In this document: one piece after another, positions 15,187 through 17,263 of the stretch
How positions within the stretch are numbered: position 1 is the first letter of the stretch
Layout: the number at the start of each line of letters is the position of its first letter
Assembly: GCA_007122185.1 (NCBI GenBank)
Contig: SKUI01000256.1
Span: forward strand, 1 to 17,263
Reading direction: 5' to 3'
Origin: Rhodothermia bacterium
Lineage (GTDB): Bacteria; Bacteroidota; Rhodothermia; Balneolales; Natronogracilivirgulaceae
DNA: 17,263 nt
Position numbers and translations under genes: made by a program
The notes under the pieces: generated by a model
The model's input: only the letters and a program-made list of their open reading frames with translations
Database searches by the model: none
Told to the model about the DNA's origin: nothing

Positions 15187-16265
15187 ACATCATTTATGTG
15201 CAAAGCTATCCCGTTTACCATGATCTGATTGACGAGCATGAATTTGTAGAAATAGCGAACCGTGACAAGTGGATGCCGGCCCTCACATCACAGAGAGGGT
15301 ATCCTTCAGAACTTTGGGCAGGCGGCAACCAGACCATGAAAACCGAATGGCAGTACGATAATCTGCCGGGTGTTCCTGTCCGGATATTCAAAACGGATCA
15401 GACTGATGGTAAAAGCCGGAATCACACGTCAAGGGCCTTGATACAAGCGGCTGCGGAATCAGGTGCCGATCTTTTTGTGATCAAGGGAATGGACGGGGGA
15501 ATCGGTATTCAGCTGGTGCGGGAAGTTCTCATCCCCAAACGCATCCCCTATGCGATCGTCATCGGGGGTGAATGGTATCATCCCATTGTCAAGCAAGCCG
15601 TTGCTGTACTTTATGAAACAGAGTATCAGTTTCAACAGCTTACCCGTCGCACTATTCGTTTCTGGCGGACAGTCGTGCCGGAAAAGAAGATGATCCATCT
15701 GCCAAAGTCTGTTGATACACGGCATTTTGCACCGGATCCTGAAACCGGGAAAACACATGATGTGATCGCCGCCGGCCGTCTTATCTCCAACTACAAGAAT
15801 TATCAGGCTCTTTTCGAGCTCTCAAAAAAACACAAGATCGGTGTCATCGGTGGCGGGCCCATGCTCCCGCAGTTCCGAAGAAAATATCCGGAAATAACCT
15901 GGTTTGGTCCGGTTGCCTATGCTGAAATACCGGCATATCTGAACAAGGGCAAGGTCTTCTTCCACAGCGGATATCGCGACCACTATCCCAGGACCATATC
16001 CGAAGCGGCTGCCTGCGGGGTACCTCCCGTTGCATTTGATGATATCATCCAGAGTGATGTTATCCCTGAAAAGATCGGGTTGCGTGTGTCCAAGGATAAT
16101 TTTGTAAGCAGAATTTCCGAATTGCTTGATAATCCGGAAGAGTTGAAACGGAAATCCTCGGCGGCACGGGTTCATGCCGAGAAGAATCTGCATCATCTTT
16201 CCTCGCTCCCGGCTATCCGGGAAATGATATCAAGGGTACATTCGTCGCGCAACGCTTCGGGATGA
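15183..16265 (+). CDS. Family 4-like glycosyltransferase (GT-B fold)
   Basis: The 360-residue product has an N-terminal acceptor domain starting MNIIYVQSYPVYH, a Gly-rich stretch (GMDGGIGIQ) and VIGGEWYHP, then the linker-like LPKSVDTRHFAPDP (173-186). The C-terminal donor domain has VIAAGRLISNYKNYQAL (194-210), IGVIGGGPMLPQF and TISEAAACGVPPVAFDD (271-287). In the GT4 E-x7-E motif the first residue is Asp266 and the second Glu274, a conservative change. There is no TM segment, so it probably acts at the inner face of the membrane. The start overlaps the GT2 stop and its own stop overlaps the next start, each by ATGA, implying coupled translation and a shared pathway. The sugar donor is not predictable. 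Confidence 0.87.
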   Translation: MNIIYVQSYPVYHDLIDEHEFVEIANRDKWMPALTSQRGYPSELWAGGNQTMKTEWQYDNLPGVPVRIFKTDQTDGKSRNHTSRALIQAAAESGADLFVIKGMDGGIGIQLVREVLIPKRIPYAIVIGGEWYHPIVKQAVAVLYETEYQFQQLTRRTIRFWRTVVPEKKMIHLPKSVDTRHFAPDPETGKTHDVIAAGRLISNYKNYQALFELSKKHKIGVIGGGPMLPQFRRKYPEITWFGPVAYAEIPAYLNKGKVFFHSGYRDHYPRTISEAAACGVPPVAFDDIIQSDVIPEKIGLRVSKDNFVSRISELLDNPEELKRKSSAARVHAEKNLHHLSSLPAIREMISRVHSSRNASG

Positions 16266-17194
16266 CACACCACTTTAAACGGGGATGGGATCAACTGGCG
16301 ACCTTCGGGAAGAGTGTCCCTGGTAAAAGGCTGATCCGCTACGGAAAGTATCTGCTTCAACTGGTCATTGTGCTTGTCCTTCTGAAGCAGATTCTTGATA
16401 TAGGGCTGCGAAACGTACTGGCTGAGCTTCCGGTTCACCCTCTGTATTACGTGCTTTTCCTGGTACTCTATTTTGCCCTGCCTGTCACAGAGTACCTGAC
16501 CTATAGTACTCGCTGGCCTATGAAGTTTTGGCAGAGTCAGGAAGTCTTTCTAAAGAAGCGGGTATATAACAAGGTGGTTTTGGGTTATTCAGGAGAAGTC
16601 CATCTTTTTTTCTGGTTGCAGAACAAGATGGGAATCGGTAAAAAGGAGGCATATGAAGTGGTACGCGACAATAATATTCTCTCCACTATTGCGTCCACGA
16701 CTGTCGCCCTGCTTTTGCTGGTGGCTTTCTCGGCAACGGGCCTGTTGAGCCTGCAGAACTGGATAGCCCTGGATGATCTCTACATTGTGCTTCCTGTTTC
16801 ACTGGTACTACTTGTTGCGGCACTGTTTCTGTTTTGGAAATACCGTCCTTACCTGTTCACCATGAATCGTAAACCCGCACTGCTCATTTTTTTCATGCAC
16901 AGTGTGCGCATGATTCTGCTGACCATTGTCCAGGTGGCACAATGGTATGTGGTCATGCCCTGGGTATCGTTTGAGATATGGTTCACGATGATAGTACTGC
17001 AGCTGATCCTGAGCCGGATTCCTTTCCTTCCCAGCAAGGATCTTGTCTTCATCGGAGTGAGTCTTGAGTTTGTCCGGCATGTGGAGGTGTCTTCGGCGGG
17101 AATTGCCGGGATACTGCTTGTGAACCAGGTGCTGGACAAGGTCATGAACCTGCTGTTGTTTTCCTTTCTTTCGCTACGGGAAAAACAGGCCTAA
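16262..17194 (+). CDS. Polytopic membrane protein, LPG-synthase-TM/UPF0104-like (tentative)
   Basis: The 310-residue product has about seven to eight TM segments (about 28-46, 58-77, 142-163, 174-192, 205-230, 236-254, 277-300) and a basic N-terminus (KRLIRYGKY). The segment SRIPFLPSKDLVFIGVSLEF followed by AGILLVNQVLDKVMNLL resembles the end of the flippase-like domain of lysylphosphatidylglycerol synthase TM/UPF0104 proteins, where a Pro-Gly-Glu motif and a final helix with an arginine occur. The match is loose and the usual PG-x-G-x-x-E is not intact, so I call the family tentative. No catalytic aminoacyl-transfer domain is present. It is last in the operon, starting inside the GT4 stop codon. 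A transport or scaffold role for the glycosylated product of its neighbours is plausible. Confidence 0.7.
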   Translation: MTHHFKRGWDQLATFGKSVPGKRLIRYGKYLLQLVIVLVLLKQILDIGLRNVLAELPVHPLYYVLFLVLYFALPVTEYLTYSTRWPMKFWQSQEVFLKKRVYNKVVLGYSGEVHLFFWLQNKMGIGKKEAYEVVRDNNILSTIASTTVALLLLVAFSATGLLSLQNWIALDDLYIVLPVSLVLLVAALFLFWKYRPYLFTMNRKPALLIFFMHSVRMILLTIVQVAQWYVVMPWVSFEIWFTMIVLQLILSRIPFLPSKDLVFIGVSLEFVRHVEVSSAGIAGILLVNQVLDKVMNLLLFSFLSLREKQA

Positions 17195-17197
17195 AAC

Positions 17198-17263
17198 TTA
17201 TTTGATGGACACGTTCTGTCGATTTATCTGCTTCCACTCCCTTTCAGCAAACTGATCAAACCA
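17198..17263 (-). CDS. Probable C-terminal end of a leftward gene, cut by the window edge
   Basis: Reading leftward from the edge, one frame is open for 21 codons (WFDQFAEREWKQINRQNVSI, then K) and ends with TAA at 17198-17200. The mixed, hydrophilic composition fits a protein tail. The stop lies 3 bases from the stop of the rightward membrane-protein gene, the same tight tail-to-tail layout seen at 7153/7162. The other strand has a stop within this stretch. Too little is present to assign a family. Confidence 0.4.
   Translation of the reverse strand, partial: WFDQFAEREWKQINRQNVSIK

Overview
The window has no rRNA, tRNA, mobile element or CRISPR. It reads as about 50% GC chromosomal DNA from a member of the Bacteroidota/Balneolota side of the tree. 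The pointers are: a clear TAnnTTTG-type -7 promoter box ahead of icd, the near absence of Shine-Dalgarno sequences, several lipoproteins, a RecO lacking the cysteine zinc finger, and a MutL without the usual endonuclease metal site. The lineage is inferred from gene features, not from a database search.

Layout. Positions 1-338 hold a possible start of a leftward gene at the very edge and a spacer with a nested palindrome. Positions 339-3323 (+) carry two exported lipoproteins: a helical-repeat protein and a trypsin-fold protease with a complete catalytic triad. Convergent to them, 5558-3412 (-) is a two-gene unit of a 63-residue membrane protein followed by mutL. A 347-base divergent spacer holds the icd promoter, and 5906-7153 (+) is NADP-dependent isocitrate dehydrogenase. 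From 12954 down to 7162 there are four leftward genes: a 12-TM RND/MMPL exporter, recO, an htrA-type periplasmic protease whose start overlaps the recO stop by one base, and, after a 233-base gap rich in palindromes, an LPP20-like lipoprotein that ends 8 bases from icd. From 13216 to 17194 (+) is a compact four-gene operon: an exported AttH/CrtC/Svf1-like lipocalin-fold protein, a GT2 glycosyltransferase, a GT4 glycosyltransferase and a polytopic membrane protein, the last three joined by ATGA overlaps. The right edge probably contains the end of a leftward gene.

Most genes concern the cell envelope (lipoproteins, two proteases, a lipid-type exporter, glycosyltransferases), with mutL and recO as DNA repair genes and icd as a TCA-cycle gene. 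The best candidate for an undescribed system is the lipocalin/GT2/GT4/membrane-protein operon, divergent from the RND exporter across a shared 261-base spacer. It looks like a pathway that makes, and perhaps exports, a glycosylated lipid, but no product can be named from sequence alone. Other items worth attention are the MutL with lost endonuclease residues, two different short tandem repeats in and just upstream of recO, and the palindrome cluster downstream of htrA.
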